A DNA stretch of 64,000 nt from Polaribacter sp. Q13 (GCF_016858305.2 NZ_CP074436.1:2624001-2688000); one strand, 5' to 3'; shown: positions 16,134-26,859, counted from the stretch's first letter. Program-made: numbers and translations. The notes: generated from the letters alone by a model not told the origin.

Positions 16134-17771
16134 TTAATCATTTAATACCCAAACTCCATCTGTTTTTATGAAACTTGTTTGATAATCATTTTCTCCATTA
16201 TCATAAATAACATACGTTAAAGTATATTTTTGTCCTTCCTCAGCATTCGGTGCTATATGAGGCAAGAGAAAAGATAAAGCATATGGTATTTGTACTTTTT
16301 TATCCCAATTATAATCGAAGTCTCCATAAGAAGCCAAATTACCAATTAAACTAGCATATTCTGGTTCTGTTAATTGAGAAGCTATATATGCATAATCATC
16401 ATTTCTAATTAAGGTGTACTTAATAGTGTTGTCTGGAACCCAAACTGAACCATCATGACCAAACTGAAATTTAGTTTCATGAGCTACCCATTCTCCATTT
16501 GTAAAAGTAAATTCATTTCCTCTAACACTAGTAGTACTTTCAGAGAAATACTTAAAGAAAACCAATAAATCATCTCCTTCTTGAGCATAAGTATATTTGT
16601 TTTTCAAGAAAGTAGAGATATATGTATTAGGGTTTATAGAGCTAGAAAAATTATTATATTTTCCTGGTTGACCAGAATTTTCTCCCATAATATCATAATC
16701 TTCTTTGCTTAAATAGTAAACACCTTCTGATATACCCCAATCTGAACCATCGAAAGTATAATAGATGTCTTTATCTACAGAGACTCCTTCAACACCTGGT
16801 GCCTTAATAGTAGCTTTTACAATTTCATAAGTACCAGCAGATGAATCAGTAGATGTATACTTAAATGCGATGTGCACTTTTTTTCCATCATAAGCAGACA
16901 AACTGTATTCTTCAGATTCAACTGCAGTCCAACTTGTTCCATCAGGAACATTTGTTAGGTTAATCTCTTCCCAAGTAGCTGTAGCAACATCGTCTGTATA
17001 ATCTGATGAAATTAAAATACTTACAGAATTATAATCTCCTTTATTAAAAATTTGATTTACTTGAAATTTTGCATTTGTAAAACTAGTTAAATCAATTTCA
17101 CTAGAAACTAACCAATCTTCGTTTGCAATAGCATCAGGATAAACAAATCCTGTCATTTTTGCTCCGTAATTAGTTCCAGCCCAAACTTGGTCTCCAGAAA
17201 CACTTATAGCCTCAAAATCTAATAAAGTTCCTGCGTTTACAAAATCTTTAGAGAAGATTTCTGTAATTCCGTTTACTGTTTCACCAACATATTGAGAATA
17301 TCCAACTAATGCTACATCTCCTTTTTCTGGACTAGCAATGTTAGTAGTTAAAATTGCTGGTATATAATCTGAAGCTTCTTCAGTTTCGTAAAAACCAGTT
17401 GCATTGTCTCCAGCACTAGGATAATCAGCGTTAGCAAGATTATAACTTGTTGCAGAGGTATAATCTGTTACAATTTCTAAATCTGTACCGTTTTTTAACT
17501 CATAACTTAGCAATACAGAAGACTTTTTTCCCCAAGCTGGGTATTTGTTCATTAAAAACCCAGGAATCATAGACTTTGCAATATCGTTATCTTCGAAATA
17601 AGAATCGTCTAATTCTAAAGACTCATAGTCTTCATCTGTCATCGTATAAGTTGCGTCTCCTACAACTGCAGCTGGTCCTTCTGCATCAATTTGTTCATTT
17701 ATATCTTCTAATGGATCACAAGAAGTAAACACCATTGAAAAAACTGCTAATAATAAAAATATTTTTTTCAT
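16134..17771 (-). CDS. Surface lipoprotein with four internal repeats and a choice-of-anchor J-like domain
   Basis: The 545-residue protein has a lipoprotein signal ending VFTSC with C18, followed by acidic residues (DPLED) that resemble the surface-export signal of Bacteroidetes lipoproteins. I see four copies of one motif, DY ... IPxFL or similar ... G ... Y-x-Y, at about 41-92 (DEDYESL, MIPGFLMNKY, LLSYEL), 109-161 (NADYPSAG, YIPAILTTN, LVGYSQY), 352-409 (KEDYDIMG, YISTFLKNKY, FFKYF) and 452-523 (NDDYAYI, YALSFLLPH, LTYVIY). Between copies 2 and 3 lies an adhesin-like domain (about 178-330, FEAISVSGDQVWAG, WLVSSEIDLTS). It starts 12 bp after the TonB receptor and is probably its surface partner, but it is not a SusD protein. 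Confidence 0.85.
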   Translation of the reverse strand: MKKIFLLLAVFSMVFTSCDPLEDINEQIDAEGPAAVVGDATYTMTDEDYESLELDDSYFEDNDIAKSMIPGFLMNKYPAWGKKSSVLLSYELKNGTDLEIVTDYTSATSYNLANADYPSAGDNATGFYETEEASDYIPAILTTNIASPEKGDVALVGYSQYVGETVNGITEIFSKDFVNAGTLLDFEAISVSGDQVWAGTNYGAKMTGFVYPDAIANEDWLVSSEIDLTSFTNAKFQVNQIFNKGDYNSVSILISSDYTDDVATATWEEINLTNVPDGTSWTAVESEEYSLSAYDGKKVHIAFKYTSTDSSAGTYEIVKATIKAPGVEGVSVDKDIYYTFDGSDWGISEGVYYLSKEDYDIMGENSGQPGKYNNFSSSINPNTYISTFLKNKYTYAQEGDDLLVFFKYFSESTTSVRGNEFTFTNGEWVAHETKFQFGHDGSVWVPDNTIKYTLIRNDDYAYIASQLTEPEYASLIGNLASYGDFDYNWDKKVQIPYALSFLLPHIAPNAEEGQKYTLTYVIYDNGENDYQTSFIKTDGVWVLND

Positions 17772-17783
17772 GTTCTTATTTTT

Positions 17784-20333
17784 TTAAAATTTAACTTTTA
17801 AACCTAAACTAAATGTTCTACCAGCTCCATAATATACTTTAGCTGTTTCTGCTGAATGATAAGTCTTGTCATCAAAAGCATCAGAAATATATTCTACATC
17901 AAAAATATTATTCATTTTACCAGATAAAGTAGTATCTAAACCTGCTATTTCAAAACCATGTCTAAAGCCTAAATCAAATAAATGATAAGAAGGTAATTTC
18001 CAAGTATTCATTCTATCTTCTGTACCTTTACTAAAGTCAAAATTAGCATAGATATCACCAGCATAATTATAATCTAAAAATACAGTAGAATTTTCTAAAG
18101 CATTATAAGTTAAACCTAACGCATAGGTAGTTTGTGCAGCATCATTTACTTTTAAATCTTTAGCATTTACTATAATTTGCTTAAATAATGAGCCATCATC
18201 TTTAAGTACATCTCCTTGTACATCGCTTTGCCAAGTCCAGTCTCCTAAAGACAACATTCCGTTTAACTTTAATTTATCTGAAAACTTATAAATAAAATCA
18301 ATTTCTACACCTTGGTGTAATGCATCTAACCCTGTAATGTTTGTATTTAAATACTGTCCAACATTATCTGGATCTTGAATTGATGGTGCAATAGATTTAT
18401 CTAACCAAGAAGTTCTATAAAGGTTAACATTTGCAGAGAACTTATCACTTCTATAACCATATCCTATTTCTGCACTAAATACTTTTTCATTTGTAGCATC
18501 TTCATTAAAATCTACAGATTCTTTGTCTACAAATACTCCACCCGTTAAAAATGGTGCATTAGAAAAATAACCAATATTTGCAAACACATTATTTGTATCA
18601 TCTAAGTTATAGTTAGCTCCACCTTTTGTTCCAAATCCTAAGAAATTTACATTATCAGATACATTTCCATTAGGGTTAGATGAATCATCTAAAAAACTAG
18701 ATCTACCATATCTTGTATTAGAAATAGAAGGTGATAAGAATAATGATAAATCATTTTTACTATATTCTAATTGTGCGAAAGTTCCATATTTTAAAACTCT
18801 ACCTTCATAATCTCTATTAAAACGATCTCCTACTTGTAAAGGTGCATTATAGTTGTTATCATTTGATTTAGGGTTTTGGTAAAACTGACCTCCTAATAAA
18901 TCTGTAATTTCATAATAATGAGTACCTACATAATATCTTCCATCTAAACCTGCAGATAAAACTAAGTTTTCTGTTAAATTTGTTTTTAATGTTGATAAAA
19001 CACCATACCACTCATGATTATTAACAGAAGCAGTAAAAACATCTGAAGAACCTAATGCTCCTCTATCTTTATTTTCTTGTACAATTCTATCATAATCGAT
19101 TGGTTGATCTATATCTCCTAGCCTGTAATCGTCACTTGTAAGTTTACCAGAACCTTCAGTTCTTCTACCTCCACCTGTTCCAAAAGAAGCATAAACAACA
19201 GTTGTAACATACGTTTTATCAGAAATTGTCCAATCGTGATTTAAAGAGATTTGTGGTTTATTATAAAAGTTATAAGAATTATTTTCTACTTGTCCGTTTC
19301 TATATCCCCAATCTGGGTTAAATCTTTTCCCTCCTTGTTCTGTTGCTCTATTTTGAGCAATCGTTTTTGTAGTATATCTTTGTCCGTGAGTTTGTTGAGC
19401 CCCAATAACATTAAAAGATAATTTATGATTCGGATTAATAATTTTAGAAACATTTAAAAAGTAGTTAACCCCACTAAATTGTGTTCCATTAACGTAACCA
19501 TCTCCAGAAACTTTTGCTGCAGATGCAGTAATAGCAAGACCATTGTCCATTAAACCAGTTGATACAGTCATACCATATTTTTGGTATCCATCATTCCCTG
19601 TAGACATTGTAACATTTCCTCCTTTTAAAGCGTCTGTAGATTTAGAGATAATATTAATAGTACCACCAATTGAAGGCACAGCCACTTTAGAAGCTCCTAA
19701 ACCTCTTTGTACTTGCATTGCAGAAGTAACATCTGCTAAACCAGACCAATTAGACCAGTATACCGCTCCGTTTTCCATATCGTTTACAGGAACTCCGTTA
19801 ATCATAACAGCAACATTTTCAGAACTAAAACCACGTAAGTTAATTCTAGAATCTCCATAACCACCACCTGCTTTTGTAGCATATACACCAGGAGTAGATT
19901 TTAAAATTTCAGGAAATTCTTGTGTTCCTAGTTTAACTTCAATATCTGCTGCTTTAATCGTAGAAACTGCCACTGGCGTTTTTCTGTCAATTGCAAAAGA
20001 TGTAGCAGTAACAACTATTTCATCTAAAGCACCAAGATCTTCAACTAATTTAATTTTTCTCAAATTAGATTTTGAAGCAGAAAAAGTAACTTCTTTGGTT
20101 GTAAAACCAATAAAAGAAATAACGATAGAACCAGATTTAGCATCTGCTTTTAGCGTAAATTTTCCATCAAAATCTGTTGATGTTCCGTTTGTTGTGCCTT
20201 TTACAACAACACTTGCGCCTGGTAAAGGTTGGTTTGTATCATCTACAACTGTACCAGTAATTTTAGTTTGTCCTAAAACAGTAGCCGATACAAAAAGTAA
20301 CGCTACAAATAATAAGTTTTTAAAATTTCTCAT
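17784..20333 (-). CDS. TonB-dependent outer-membrane receptor with carboxypeptidase-regulatory-like domain
   Basis: The 849-residue receptor has a signal peptide (ending VLGQ), a CarboxypepD_reg-like domain (about 23-110; ITGTVVDDTNQPLPGASVVVKGT), a plug domain (about 120-230, with FPEILKSTPGVYATKAGGGYGDSRINLRGF), and a beta-barrel ending SLGLKVKF. It moves a ligand across the outer membrane using TonB energy. It shares an operon with the four-repeat lipoprotein 12 bp downstream, which suggests a two-part uptake complex. The substrate is unknown: no SusD, glycoside hydrolase or metal-related gene is nearby. Confidence 0.92.
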   Translation of the reverse strand: MRNFKNLLFVALLFVSATVLGQTKITGTVVDDTNQPLPGASVVVKGTTNGTSTDFDGKFTLKADAKSGSIVISFIGFTTKEVTFSASKSNLRKIKLVEDLGALDEIVVTATSFAIDRKTPVAVSTIKAADIEVKLGTQEFPEILKSTPGVYATKAGGGYGDSRINLRGFSSENVAVMINGVPVNDMENGAVYWSNWSGLADVTSAMQVQRGLGASKVAVPSIGGTINIISKSTDALKGGNVTMSTGNDGYQKYGMTVSTGLMDNGLAITASAAKVSGDGYVNGTQFSGVNYFLNVSKIINPNHKLSFNVIGAQQTHGQRYTTKTIAQNRATEQGGKRFNPDWGYRNGQVENNSYNFYNKPQISLNHDWTISDKTYVTTVVYASFGTGGGRRTEGSGKLTSDDYRLGDIDQPIDYDRIVQENKDRGALGSSDVFTASVNNHEWYGVLSTLKTNLTENLVLSAGLDGRYYVGTHYYEITDLLGGQFYQNPKSNDNNYNAPLQVGDRFNRDYEGRVLKYGTFAQLEYSKNDLSLFLSPSISNTRYGRSSFLDDSSNPNGNVSDNVNFLGFGTKGGANYNLDDTNNVFANIGYFSNAPFLTGGVFVDKESVDFNEDATNEKVFSAEIGYGYRSDKFSANVNLYRTSWLDKSIAPSIQDPDNVGQYLNTNITGLDALHQGVEIDFIYKFSDKLKLNGMLSLGDWTWQSDVQGDVLKDDGSLFKQIIVNAKDLKVNDAAQTTYALGLTYNALENSTVFLDYNYAGDIYANFDFSKGTEDRMNTWKLPSYHLFDLGFRHGFEIAGLDTTLSGKMNNIFDVEYISDAFDDKTYHSAETAKVYYGAGRTFSLGLKVKF

Positions 20334-20740
20334 TTTTTAAATTTATGTTATTAAATGTTTTGCAAAATTCCCCTTTTTACAGACGTTTAATGTTAACTTA
20401 ATGTTAAGGTTTAACAAAAAATTAAGACATCTAAAACAAAAAACTACACTCTATTAACTGAAAACGATACTATTACAACAAAAAAGAATTGTTACTTTTA
20501 AGTTATTAAAAATTTAACGTTTTTAATGATAAAATGAAAATATGTAACCAACATCTAAAAAGGAAAGAATATTAAAGTTTTGGTATTACATGAGGATGTT
20601 TTTTGCTAGTTTTATTTTAACTGAAAAAAACACCTATTTTCTAAACATGTAAAAACCTGCTATAAAGCAGGTTCTTGTGTATTATAAGTAAACCTAAGAA
20701 GCAATTTCTAAAGGAATTCTTTTCTATTAAAAATTCTTGA
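20334..20740. other. Intergenic region between the TonB receptor and pgi
   Basis: This 407-bp gap holds the promoter region of the receptor and, at 20650-20673, the pgi terminator. A GAATTTTG near 20370 on the minus strand is one base off TAnnTTTG and could be the receptor -7 element. I see no coding potential. Confidence 0.5.
20650..20673 (-). terminator. Terminator after pgi
   Basis: AACCTGC and GCAGGTT pair across a TATAAA loop. On the minus strand the stem is followed by TTTT. Confidence 0.75.
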
Positions 20741-22309
20741 TTAAGATTTATTCAACAATTTTTTAGCCATTTCTTTTCCTAGCTCTACACCAAATTGGTC
20801 ATAACTATAAATGTTCCATAAAATACCTTGTGTAAAAATTTTATGTTCATACATTGCTATTAGTTTTCCTAAAGAACGTGGTGTTAACTTATCAAACAAA
20901 ATAGCATTACTTGGTCTGTTTCCTTCAAATACTTTAAAAGGTAAAAGTTTCGCAATTTTTTCTTCATCACCAGAAAACTTTAATTCTAAATGAACTTCTT
21001 CTTTTGTTTTACCAAAAGCTAAAGCATCCATTTGACCGTAATAATTAGACATTAATTTTTTATGATGATCTGTTAAACCGTATAAAGATTCTTTATAACC
21101 AATAAAATCTGCAGGAATTAATTTGGTTCCTTGATGCACTAATTGCATAAAAGCATGCTGCATATTGGTACCTGTGCTTCCCCAAACAATTGTACCTGTT
21201 TGGTAAGTTACTTTCTCGCCATTTCTATCTACACCTTTACCGTTACTTTCCATAATTGCTTGTTGTAAATAAGCCGGAAGTTTTGCTAAATACTGAGAAT
21301 ATGGTAAAACTGCTTCTGTTTCTGCTCCGTAAAAATTATTGTACCAAACACTTAACAATGCTAAAATTACTGGAATATTGTTCTCGAAATCTTCATTTTT
21401 ATAATGAAGATCCATTTCTTCTGCCCCATCTAAAAGTTCTTTATAATTATCGTAACCAACAGATAAACTAATAGACAAACCAACTCCAGACCAAAGAGAA
21501 AAACGACCACCAACCCAGTTCCACATAGGGAAAACGTTTGCTTTATCTATTCCAAAATTATCTACTGCTTCTAAGTTTGTAGAAACCGCCACAAAGTGTT
21601 TTGGGATATCAAAAATAGTTGCCGATTTTAAAAACCAATTTTTAAGCGTTTCTGCATTGGTAATGGTTTCTTGTGTTGTAAATGTTTTAGACACAATTAC
21701 AAATAAAGTAGTTTCTGGGTTTAAAGTTTTCATCACTTCAGAAACATGATCTCCATCTACATTAGATACAAAATGAGTAGTTAATTGATTCTTATAAAAT
21801 TTTAAAGACTCTACAACCATATCTGGTCCTAAATCAGATCCTCCAATACCAATATTTACAATATCTGTAATAGATTTACCTGTATATCCTTTCCATTTAC
21901 CAGAAATAACTTTATTAGAAAAACTTTTAATTTTACGTAAAGCTGCTTGTATTTGTGGTTTAATATTTTTGCCTTCCACCAAAATTGGTTCATCAGAAGT
22001 ACTTCTTAAAGCAGTGTGTAAAACTTCTCTCCCTTCGGTTACATTAATTACATCACCAGCAAATTGTTTTTCTATAGCATCTTTTAAATCTACTTCTTTT
22101 GCAAGATCTAATAGTAAATCAATAGTTTCTTTGGTCACTCTATTTTTAGAAAAATCTACTGATAAATCATCAAATATTAATGAAAAATCTTCTTTTCTAT
22201 CTTCGTCTTTATATAAATCTTTTATCTTGATATCTTTAATATCATTAAAATGATTTGTTAATGCTTTCCATGCATTGGTTGTAGTTGGGTTGATGTTTTT
22301 TAATGCCAT
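20741..22309 (-). CDS. pgi: Glucose-6-phosphate isomerase
   Basis: The 522-residue enzyme interconverts glucose-6-phosphate and fructose-6-phosphate in glycolysis. Family signatures are complete: [14 protein letters not shown], the [11 protein letters not shown] block, a catalytic-region ESNGKGV, and the C-terminal [17 protein letters not shown]. It begins 6 bp after the M23 peptidase gene ends, so both share a transcript, and a terminator follows it. Confidence 0.96.
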   Translation of the reverse strand: MALKNINPTTTNAWKALTNHFNDIKDIKIKDLYKDEDRKEDFSLIFDDLSVDFSKNRVTKETIDLLLDLAKEVDLKDAIEKQFAGDVINVTEGREVLHTALRSTSDEPILVEGKNIKPQIQAALRKIKSFSNKVISGKWKGYTGKSITDIVNIGIGGSDLGPDMVVESLKFYKNQLTTHFVSNVDGDHVSEVMKTLNPETTLFVIVSKTFTTQETITNAETLKNWFLKSATIFDIPKHFVAVSTNLEAVDNFGIDKANVFPMWNWVGGRFSLWSGVGLSISLSVGYDNYKELLDGAEEMDLHYKNEDFENNIPVILALLSVWYNNFYGAETEAVLPYSQYLAKLPAYLQQAIMESNGKGVDRNGEKVTYQTGTIVWGSTGTNMQHAFMQLVHQGTKLIPADFIGYKESLYGLTDHHKKLMSNYYGQMDALAFGKTKEEVHLELKFSGDEEKIAKLLPFKVFEGNRPSNAILFDKLTPRSLGKLIAMYEHKIFTQGILWNIYSYDQFGVELGKEMAKKLLNKS

Positions 22310-22315
22310 TTTCTT

Positions 22316-23584
22316 TTAATTTTGTGCTATTTTTTCTACAACTTCTGGCTCCTTAACCGGAAGTATTTTGTTTTCTAATTGATATTTAAGCGGTTTAATA
22401 AACTCTAAGTATTCAGGTATTAAACTTTTCTTTAAAGGTTCTGCTGAAGGTAATTTTTCTTTAAAAGGATCTACTTGTTTGCCATTTTTCCAGAAGCGAT
22501 AACATACATGTCTTCCTTCTGTACTTCCTGTATGTCCAACCCATCCTATAACATCTCCTTGTTTTACATATTGACCTTTCTTTACATTTTGCTTTCTCAT
22601 ATGTAAATATTGAGTAGAATATGTACTATTATGTTTTATTTTAACAAATCTACCATTCCCTCCTCTTGTTGTAGACTCTATAACTGTTCCACTAGCTGTT
22701 GCTATAATTGGAGTTCCTTCGTTTGCAGCAAAATCGGTTCCTTTATGTGGCTTTATTCTATAGCCGTAATGTTTTATTCTTCTTTTTAAATTATAAGGAG
22801 AAGAAATTCTATACTGAAATTTTATAGGTGCTTTTAAAAATTGGCTACGCAACATATTTCCATTTTCATCATAATACTCCGGAATACCTAATTTAGAATC
22901 CGACACGTATCTAAAGGCAAATAAATCGGTTCCTTTATGTTTAAATACAGCCGATTTAATTTCTCCATACCCTGCAAATAAGGAATCTTTAATGTATTTT
23001 TCTTCAAAAACTAGTTTAAAAGAATCTCCTTTCTGTAGTTTGTAAAAATCTAAAGTCCAAGCATAAATATCTGCTACAGCATAGGTTAAGTTTGGTGATA
23101 AATGCAAACTATCCATAGCATTAGAAAGATTAGAGTTAATTTCACCTTCAACAATTTTCTCTACTGTCTTTATGGGCTGCGCATAGGCATGTGCGTCAAT
23201 GATAGAATCTTTAAAATCTACCACTGTGGCATTAATTAAATTATCCTTATAAATAAAAACTTTAGCTTCTTCTAATGAATCTTTACTAGATAAAATTACA
23301 TACGGTTTTCCTGCTCTTAATCTTCTAACATCAAAAACTTCTTTTATTGTTGTAGAAATTTCATTAATTTTTGGATACCCAACATGGTGTCTATCTAAAA
23401 TTTCACCAAAACTTTCGCCACTTTTAATAGTATCTTGAATAAATTTATAATCATCAATTTTATACCCAAATTTATAAACTGGTTTAGGTTTTACTTTAAC
23501 TGGCGCTATAACTGGTTTTTCTACCTCTTTTTTACAAGATAAAAAGGAGCTAATAAATACTAAAAGGAAGATTATTTTTTTCAA
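22316..23584 (-). CDS. M23 family metallopeptidase, lipoprotein
   Basis: The 422-residue protein has a lipoprotein signal (SFLSC, C17) and a LysM/OapA-like middle region (about 45-110). Its C-terminal M23 domain should cut peptidoglycan cross-links in the periplasm. Zinc ligands HKGTDF and the catalytic YLHM are present, but the usual HxH near the end reads RHVCYRFW, so Cys replaces the last His ligand. Cys can bind zinc, and I recall this variant in other Bacteroidetes; activity is likely but unproven. It is the first gene of an operon with pgi, with no obvious functional connection. Confidence 0.9.
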   Translation of the reverse strand: MKKIIFLLVFISSFLSCKKEVEKPVIAPVKVKPKPVYKFGYKIDDYKFIQDTIKSGESFGEILDRHHVGYPKINEISTTIKEVFDVRRLRAGKPYVILSSKDSLEEAKVFIYKDNLINATVVDFKDSIIDAHAYAQPIKTVEKIVEGEINSNLSNAMDSLHLSPNLTYAVADIYAWTLDFYKLQKGDSFKLVFEEKYIKDSLFAGYGEIKSAVFKHKGTDLFAFRYVSDSKLGIPEYYDENGNMLRSQFLKAPIKFQYRISSPYNLKRRIKHYGYRIKPHKGTDFAANEGTPIIATASGTVIESTTRGGNGRFVKIKHNSTYSTQYLHMRKQNVKKGQYVKQGDVIGWVGHTGSTEGRHVCYRFWKNGKQVDPFKEKLPSAEPLKKSLIPEYLEFIKPLKYQLENKILPVKEPEVVEKIAQN

Positions 23585-23685
23585 AAAATTGTGCTATTGA
23601 ATGTAGTCTTCAAAAGTACAAATAAAAAAAATTCTTTAGGGTGCTATCTTTATGAACTTCCGATATCGGTTTCGTTAAAAATTTC

Positions 23686-24456
23686 TTAATTTTTAGAAAA
23701 AGGATTTGCTAAACCTTTGTAATGCTCTAACTCGGCTCTAAGAGAACCCACAGCCAAATCTGCTTTCATTTTAATTGGAATTTTATTAGCATCATCGGTA
23801 ATCCATAGCGTAACACTTTCTTGCGCTTTAAAGACTCTACCAGATTGAACCAAAGGTCTAAAAATTAAAGTATTTATTTTACCAAATTTTGTTCTTAAAG
23901 TTTCTCTTCCTAAAAAACGTAATTTGAAAGGATATACCTGAGAATCTAAAAACATATCTATGGCAATTTCTTCTCCTTCTTTCATCTTTTTAACATTTCT
24001 ATTTCTTAAATAATAAAAAGAAGAAAGTATGTCTTGTACATTAGAAAAATTTACAGAAGTGTCTTTTTGTAGGGTAAAATCTTGAACATACGCTTTGTTA
24101 GAATCATAATTAAAAGAAGTAATTCTATGTTTTTTATAGCCTCCTTCATCAATTTTTCTTTTAAAAAGATACGGTTTTACGGTATCTCTATCAAAGTAGC
24201 TTTCATAGGTATCATCTACACTAAAAAACCATTTAATCATACCAGAAGTCCAACCGGTTCCTTTTGTATGAAATACTTTTTTACCATTAAAGTCTTTTTC
24301 TACAACTTCTAAAAGGGCAGTTCCGGCTCTTAAAAATCCACTATAACTCATTTTATAACGAAGGGATTCTCCACTCTTAAAAGCAACAGAACTCTCTTGA
24401 CTATAAGCCATTGTAAAGAATAATAGGGTAAAAAGTAATAGAGTATATTTTTTCAT
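23686..24456 (-). CDS. DUF3108 domain-containing secreted protein
   Basis: The 256-residue protein has a signal peptide ending MAYSQ, then one DUF3108 domain over nearly its whole length, with marks such as FKSGESLRYKMSYSGFLRAGTALLEV and QDILSSFYYLRN. The family is a lipocalin-like or beta-barrel periplasmic or outer-membrane protein of unknown role. It is a single gene upstream of the M23-pgi operon with a 101-bp gap. Confidence 0.85.
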   Translation of the reverse strand: MKKYTLLLFTLLFFTMAYSQESSVAFKSGESLRYKMSYSGFLRAGTALLEVVEKDFNGKKVFHTKGTGWTSGMIKWFFSVDDTYESYFDRDTVKPYLFKRKIDEGGYKKHRITSFNYDSNKAYVQDFTLQKDTSVNFSNVQDILSSFYYLRNRNVKKMKEGEEIAIDMFLDSQVYPFKLRFLGRETLRTKFGKINTLIFRPLVQSGRVFKAQESVTLWITDDANKIPIKMKADLAVGSLRAELEHYKGLANPFSKN

Positions 24457-24558
24457 AGAAAACCAAACTTATAAAAAAGTAATGACAATTACCGTTCCAA
24501 AATAATAAAAAGCCATTTATTAACTAATTATAAATGTTTACTTAAGGAATAATTAAAC

Positions 24559-25476
24559 TTAAAACGTCCCCCAATTTTTCAATTCTTCTTGGCTCCATAA
24601 GAACGGATAAAAAATTCTTCGCTGATATTTTGGATGCATATATTTACGCCAATTACTGCCACCTGTAGCTTCTAAATCTTTCTCTTTGCCACCAATATAT
24701 TTTGCAGCTGCGTTATAATGTGCCATCACCCATTTTACATTTACCGTATAATCGTAATGACGCATAGCTTTTATTAAATCTTCGTTTTCTTGCACTTCTT
24801 TAGGCAGTTGTTTAAATTTTAAAGACAAATTAATATCATTATAATCTTCCATAAAATCGATAAAATCTCCCATATACTTTTTTTCAAAAAGATTTAATAA
24901 GGTAGATTTTTGTCCGGTTGTGTAATTTTTACCGGCTGCTTGCCAATACAAATGATTGTATGCGTTTTTAAAAGATGAATTTCTGTCAATTTCATCTCTA
25001 AAACGAACGTCTATTAAATTGATTAATTCTGTGGAAGCAAATTCTATTTTACGATACTGTGCCGATTGAAAACCGCTAGCAGGCGTTAAAGTATTTCTAA
25101 ATTTTAGATATTGCTCCTTCTCCATTCCATCTGCCATCACATTAAAAGAACTGCATAACATATCAAAATAGCGACTAATTCTGCCTAAATGCATAGAGAA
25201 TTTATCTGCCGTAACTTCTATCGTTTTGGCAATTTGATCAATTTCCCACAAAATCATTTTAAATAACAACTCATTTACTTGATGATACATGATAAAAACC
25301 ATTTCATCTGGCTGTGTAGTTCTTGGGGTTTGTAAACCTAAAAGTGCATCTGTCTGAATATAGTCCCAATACGTTATTGGCGTACTCCAAAGCAAACCTT
25401 CTAGCATAGAATCTACAGGAACACCTAATTTATCGTATTTTTCTTCTATTGCTTTTAGTATTTCGTCTCTATTCAT
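24559..25476 (-). CDS. kynA: Tryptophan 2,3-dioxygenase
   Basis: The 305-residue heme enzyme opens the indole ring of tryptophan to make N-formylkynurenine, the first step of the kynurenine route. Recognisable parts are ITYWDYIQTDALLGLQTPRT, MYHQVNELLFKM, LTPASGFQSAQYRKIE and the C-terminal GGSNWRKYMHPKYQRRIFYPFLW that holds the likely heme region. I start at the ATG at 25476 (MNRDEILKAIEEKYD); an ATG ten codons upstream (25506) adds only a hydrophobic unconserved stretch. No other kynurenine genes are in the window. Confidence 0.93.
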   Translation of the reverse strand: MNRDEILKAIEEKYDKLGVPVDSMLEGLLWSTPITYWDYIQTDALLGLQTPRTTQPDEMVFIMYHQVNELLFKMILWEIDQIAKTIEVTADKFSMHLGRISRYFDMLCSSFNVMADGMEKEQYLKFRNTLTPASGFQSAQYRKIEFASTELINLIDVRFRDEIDRNSSFKNAYNHLYWQAAGKNYTTGQKSTLLNLFEKKYMGDFIDFMEDYNDINLSLKFKQLPKEVQENEDLIKAMRHYDYTVNVKWVMAHYNAAAKYIGGKEKDLEATGGSNWRKYMHPKYQRRIFYPFLWSQEELKNWGTF

Positions 25477-25761
25477 GTTTTTAAAAATCAAAATTTTTAG
25501 AACCAAGAGACAAGATAAACTTTAATTCTTGGACTTTCATGGCAATTTACTATAAAAATGGAGATTTTTATAGTAAATATTCTCAGTTTGTCTAAAATTC
25601 AGGTTACACTTACAAAGATTTTAAAACCTTGCAGCGTAATGAGCTTGTAACTGTTTACTTCTACTAAAAACTGAGTGTTTTTTAAAGCTTTTCTCTCATT
25701 CTCTTTTTATAAATTCGAAAAATAAGCGAGCAGGTTTAGATAAAAAAAAGGAGTGTTACTT

Positions 25762-26859
25762 TTAACCTTTTAACATCTGACCTTTTTGTTTGGCCGCTTC
25801 ATTTCTATCAATTTTATGGCCTGGTCTTGTCCATTTTGGTTTTTCTCCTAAAGTCTCTAGCATAGAATCTATAGCCTCTACCGTTTCTGGTTGCATCTTT
25901 TTTGTAAAGGGTTTTTGAGGTTTTAAACCTAACATTTTAAACATCTTCATATCTTCATTTACATCAGGATTTGGAGTTGTTAATAATTTATCTCCAGCAA
26001 AAATAGAATTTGCACCTGCAAAGAAACACATTGCTTGCCCTTCTCTACTCATTTGAGTTCTTCCTGCAGATAAACGAACTTGTGTTTCTGGCATTACAAT
26101 TCTGGTTGTTGCTACCATTCTTACCATATCCCAAATTTCAACTGGTTTTTGATCCTCTAAAGGAGTACCTTCAACAGGAACCAAGGCATTAATTGGTGTA
26201 GATTCTGGTTGTGGGTTTAAAGTTGATAAAGCGACTAACATTCCCGCTCTATCTTCTGCACTTTCTCCCATTCCAATAATTCCACCAGAACAAACGGTTA
26301 CACTTGTTTTACGAACATTATCAATCGTATCTAATCTATCCTGATAACCACGTGTAGAAATTACTTTTTTATAATATTCTTCTGATGAATCTAAATTATG
26401 ATTATACGCATACAAACCTGCTTCTGCTAAACGTTTTGCTTGATTTTCTGTAATCATTCCTAAAGTACAACAAACCTCCATTTCTAGTTTATTAATACCT
26501 CTAACCATTTCTAAAACTTGATCAAACTGTGGCCCATCTTTTACATTTCTCCAAGCTGCTCCCATACAAACTCTAGAACTCCCACTTTCTTTAGCTCTTA
26601 AGGCTTCTGCTTTTACTTGATCAACAGACATTAAATCATTCCCTTCAATATCTGTATGATATCTTGCTGCTTGTGCGCAATAACCACAATCTTCAGAACA
26701 ACCTCCTGTTTTTATTGAAAGTAAAGTAGATACCTGCACCACATTAGGATCATGTTGTTTTCTATGAATAGTGGCGGCTTCGTACAACAGCTCCATTAAT
26801 GGTTTATTGTAAATTTCTAATATTTCTTCTTTTGTCCAATCATTTCTCATCTTACTCAT
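25762..26859 (-). CDS. bioB: Biotin synthase
   Basis: The 365-residue radical-SAM enzyme inserts sulfur into dethiobiotin, the last step of biotin synthesis. The 4Fe-4S cluster motif C54-x3-C58-x2-C61 (CSEDCGYC) is intact, as are VCMGAAWR and the C-terminal SAGRTQMSREGQAMCFFAGANS. A start at the ATG three codons later (26850, MRNDWTKEEI) is equally possible. No other bio gene is adjacent. The receptor downstream in coordinates is a separate unit because a terminator lies between. Confidence 0.96.
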   Translation of the reverse strand: MSKMRNDWTKEEILEIYNKPLMELLYEAATIHRKQHDPNVVQVSTLLSIKTGGCSEDCGYCAQAARYHTDIEGNDLMSVDQVKAEALRAKESGSSRVCMGAAWRNVKDGPQFDQVLEMVRGINKLEMEVCCTLGMITENQAKRLAEAGLYAYNHNLDSSEEYYKKVISTRGYQDRLDTIDNVRKTSVTVCSGGIIGMGESAEDRAGMLVALSTLNPQPESTPINALVPVEGTPLEDQKPVEIWDMVRMVATTRIVMPETQVRLSAGRTQMSREGQAMCFFAGANSIFAGDKLLTTPNPDVNEDMKMFKMLGLKPQKPFTKKMQPETVEAIDSMLETLGEKPKWTRPGHKIDRNEAAKQKGQMLKG

